Assembly (NCBI GenBank): GCA_028564675.1
Contig: JAOVVO010000209.1
Coordinates: forward strand, 50,687-114,686
Reading direction: 5' to 3'
Source: Onchocerca lupi
Lineage: Eukaryota; Nematoda; Chromadorea; Rhabditida; Onchocercidae
DNA length: 64,000 nt
Shown one piece after another: positions 62,168 through 64,000 of the stretch. The notes under the pieces were generated by a model that had not been told where the DNA came from, searched no databases, and saw only the letters and a list, made by a program, of their open reading frames with translations. The position numbers were made by a program, and so were the translations under genes. How positions within the stretch are numbered: position 1 is the first letter of the stretch; every line of letters begins with the position of its first letter.

Positions 62168-64000
62168 TTCATCCCAAATATTTTGCTATTATTTAATCAA
62201 ACCATAATTTAATAATATATAAATTGAATTTTATAGCATCGTATATATATAAATGAGCCAAATTTTTCAATAAATGAATTGAAAATTTTCAAATATTATG
62301 AAAAAAAAAAAAATTGATATTTATTTTTTCTTAGTCCTCCCTCTCGTTTCTCATTTCCTCCATCAACCTCATCTTTTTTTTTTTTCTTTTCTTTACAGAA
62401 TTTAAAATTTTGATAAAAAGCAAGACTAAGATTAAAATGTATGTTTTGCGAAGGATTATGAAAATTGAAAAGAAAAGAATTTTAGAAGAATGTAATGAGA
62501 AAGGAATGAACCAAAGTCTTCAAATTTCATCCAATATAATAAGGTATTAGCAAAAAATGAATAAAATGAAATTTTAGTTTTCTAATTTTTTTCGTTTTTC
62601 GTTTTTCGTTTTTTTTTTTTTTTTTTTTTTTTTTTGATTTAATAAACTTTTCTATATTTTAAAAGAATTTAAAAATGCAGCAAAAGGAAAAATGAAAAAA
62701 GTTTTAGAATATAATATCAAATTGATATAACAAATTATTTTTTAATTGCATTTTTATTTTAAAAATCGATTGATATATATATGCATAAGTATATTTTAAT
62801 TATCATGATTAATTAAAAATCCACTTAAATTTGGTTCATTAAAAATAAATAAATTTTCAAATTTACATTAGCCAAAATAAATGATCAATTAATTAATTAA
62901 TTAATTAATGGCAACAAATTTATTTAATTATTTTTTGAAAAAAAGAAGATAAAATATTAATGAAGTGCTTCGTTAATTTAAAAAAAAAAAAAAAAGAAAA
63001 GAATGGTATTGAATTATTTTATGAATTAAATTATTTCATTTCGATAAATATGTAAAAAAAAAAGAATATTTTCCATTACTTTTAAAATAATGTGAATTCT
63101 TTTTTATCAATCATATGCTATTCATTTCAATTATTACTAATATAAATATCGATAAATAGTTCTAAAAAATTTGAATTATTATTTCTGATATAATTATTAT
63201 TTGATTATTTTTTTTTGCTACTCAAGCAATAATTTACTTATGGGATCATTTTTTTGATAAGAGATGACTTATGTTCATTAATTAAAATTGTACAAATTTG
63301 CAATATGAATATTATGTAATTAGTGTAATTATGAAATATTCCTGTTTAATTCATTTGCTAATCTAATTTGGAGCGAATTAAGTATTCTAATTTTAAATAT
63401 TAAATATTTATACTACACCAATTTTATTTCAAACTAATTTAAATTTTATAAAATGTCTTGAATGTTACTAAAATAAGGCTATTTAATTTGTTGTGAATTC
63501 TCCAAATTTGTAAAATTGGAAAAATTAAATACGACCATTATCGCAACAAATCGTTAAGTTTGCTAAACAAGAACAAGCTGGTAATTTTATAAACTATTCG
63601 TATCACAAAAATCGAACTTAAAAATCATCGTAATTGTTAGTAAATTTGGCGAACTGATAATTTGATGAAATATTCAGCTTGTAAAGTTAGAAAAAAATCA
63701 ATTAATTAAATTAAATTTTTCTACCAAAATGATACTTGAAAATAAATTGTAAAGCGATATTTCTCAATTATTTTATTATTTTTCTATAACTATCAAAGAA
63801 TTATTTTGTTTACAAATAAGGGGGAAAAAAAAAAAAGGAAAAAATGCGGCAAAATATGATAATTGCGTAAATCGATAAAAATTTGTAGGAAAATGTTTTC
63901 TTGGTCGTTTGATAAAAATTTGTAGGAAAATGTTTTTTTGGTCGTTTCTTTTTTTTTTTTTTTTTTTTGTTTATCTAAATTTCATTATTATTTTTCAACA
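61099..64000. other. Region upstream of acr-16, no gene seen
   Basis: About 2.9 kb, extremely AT-rich, with several A/T homopolymers and a TTAA tetranucleotide run at 62885-62909. Presumably holds the acr-16 promoter immediately upstream of 61098. No exon of another gene was recognised on either strand. Confidence 0.5.
63874..63947. repeat. 37-base tandem duplication near the window end
   Basis: GATAAAAATTTGTAGGAAAA followed by TGTTTTCTTGGTCGTTT (63874-63910) is repeated at 63911-63947 with a single C-to-T difference, indicating a recent event. Confidence 0.95.

Overview
The window is AT-rich (introns and intergenic DNA extremely so, with many A/T homopolymers). Genes are compact-exon, multi-intron eukaryotic genes with nematode-type splice acceptors, and several ATGs lie directly behind an acceptor-like AG, as expected of spliced-leader trans-splicing. 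The proteins (an ACR-16-type nicotinic receptor subunit, an innexin, short SPARC, VDAC, SRP14, IMP4) point to a nematode. The extreme AT bias and intron style suggest a spirurid/filarial worm, but that placement is inference. Exon models were assembled by hand from frame, splice signals and recalled family alignments; every listed junction keeps the reading frame unless noted.

Layout. 0.4-1.7 kb (+): C-terminal exons of a BPI/LBP-type lipid-binding protein. 2.6-4.6 kb (+): IMP4, a Brix-domain U3 snoRNP protein. 6.2-11.2 kb (+): an NF-kappaB p105/Relish-like protein with a shortened Rel-homology region, ankyrin repeats and a death domain. 11.6-15.6 kb (-): a two-membrane-segment protein orthologous to human KIAA2013. 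16.1-18.8 kb (+): VDAC, divergent from the KIAA2013 gene. 20.1-25.0 kb (+): SPARC/osteonectin. 26.8-30.1 kb (-): an innexin whose first exon(s) I could not find. 30-38 kb: gene-poor, with a frame-disrupted VWC-domain gene and minisatellites. 38.6-40.3 kb (+): a zinc-finger/coiled-coil protein. 42.1-43.6 kb (+): a secreted-or-cytosolic two-module protein with a YVALWY...GR.WN.GG motif. 44.1-45.9 kb: a long-inverted-repeat element carrying a broken Helitron Rep/helicase fragment. 47.1-48.3 kb (+): SRP14. 49.3-50.7 kb (-): a small secreted helical protein. 53.4-61.1 kb (-): acr-16-type nicotinic acetylcholine receptor subunit, with a GC-AG intron and repeat-laden introns. 61.1-64 kb: no gene seen.

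The genes do not form one pathway. Housekeeping functions (ribosome biogenesis, protein targeting, mitochondrial porin) alternate with secreted/matrix proteins and excitable-membrane proteins. The most notable locus is the NF-kappaB-like gene: C. elegans lacks Rel-homology NF-kappaB factors, and this gene retains the p105 architecture (IPT-like dimerisation domain, ankyrins, death domain) while apparently lacking the DNA-recognition loop.
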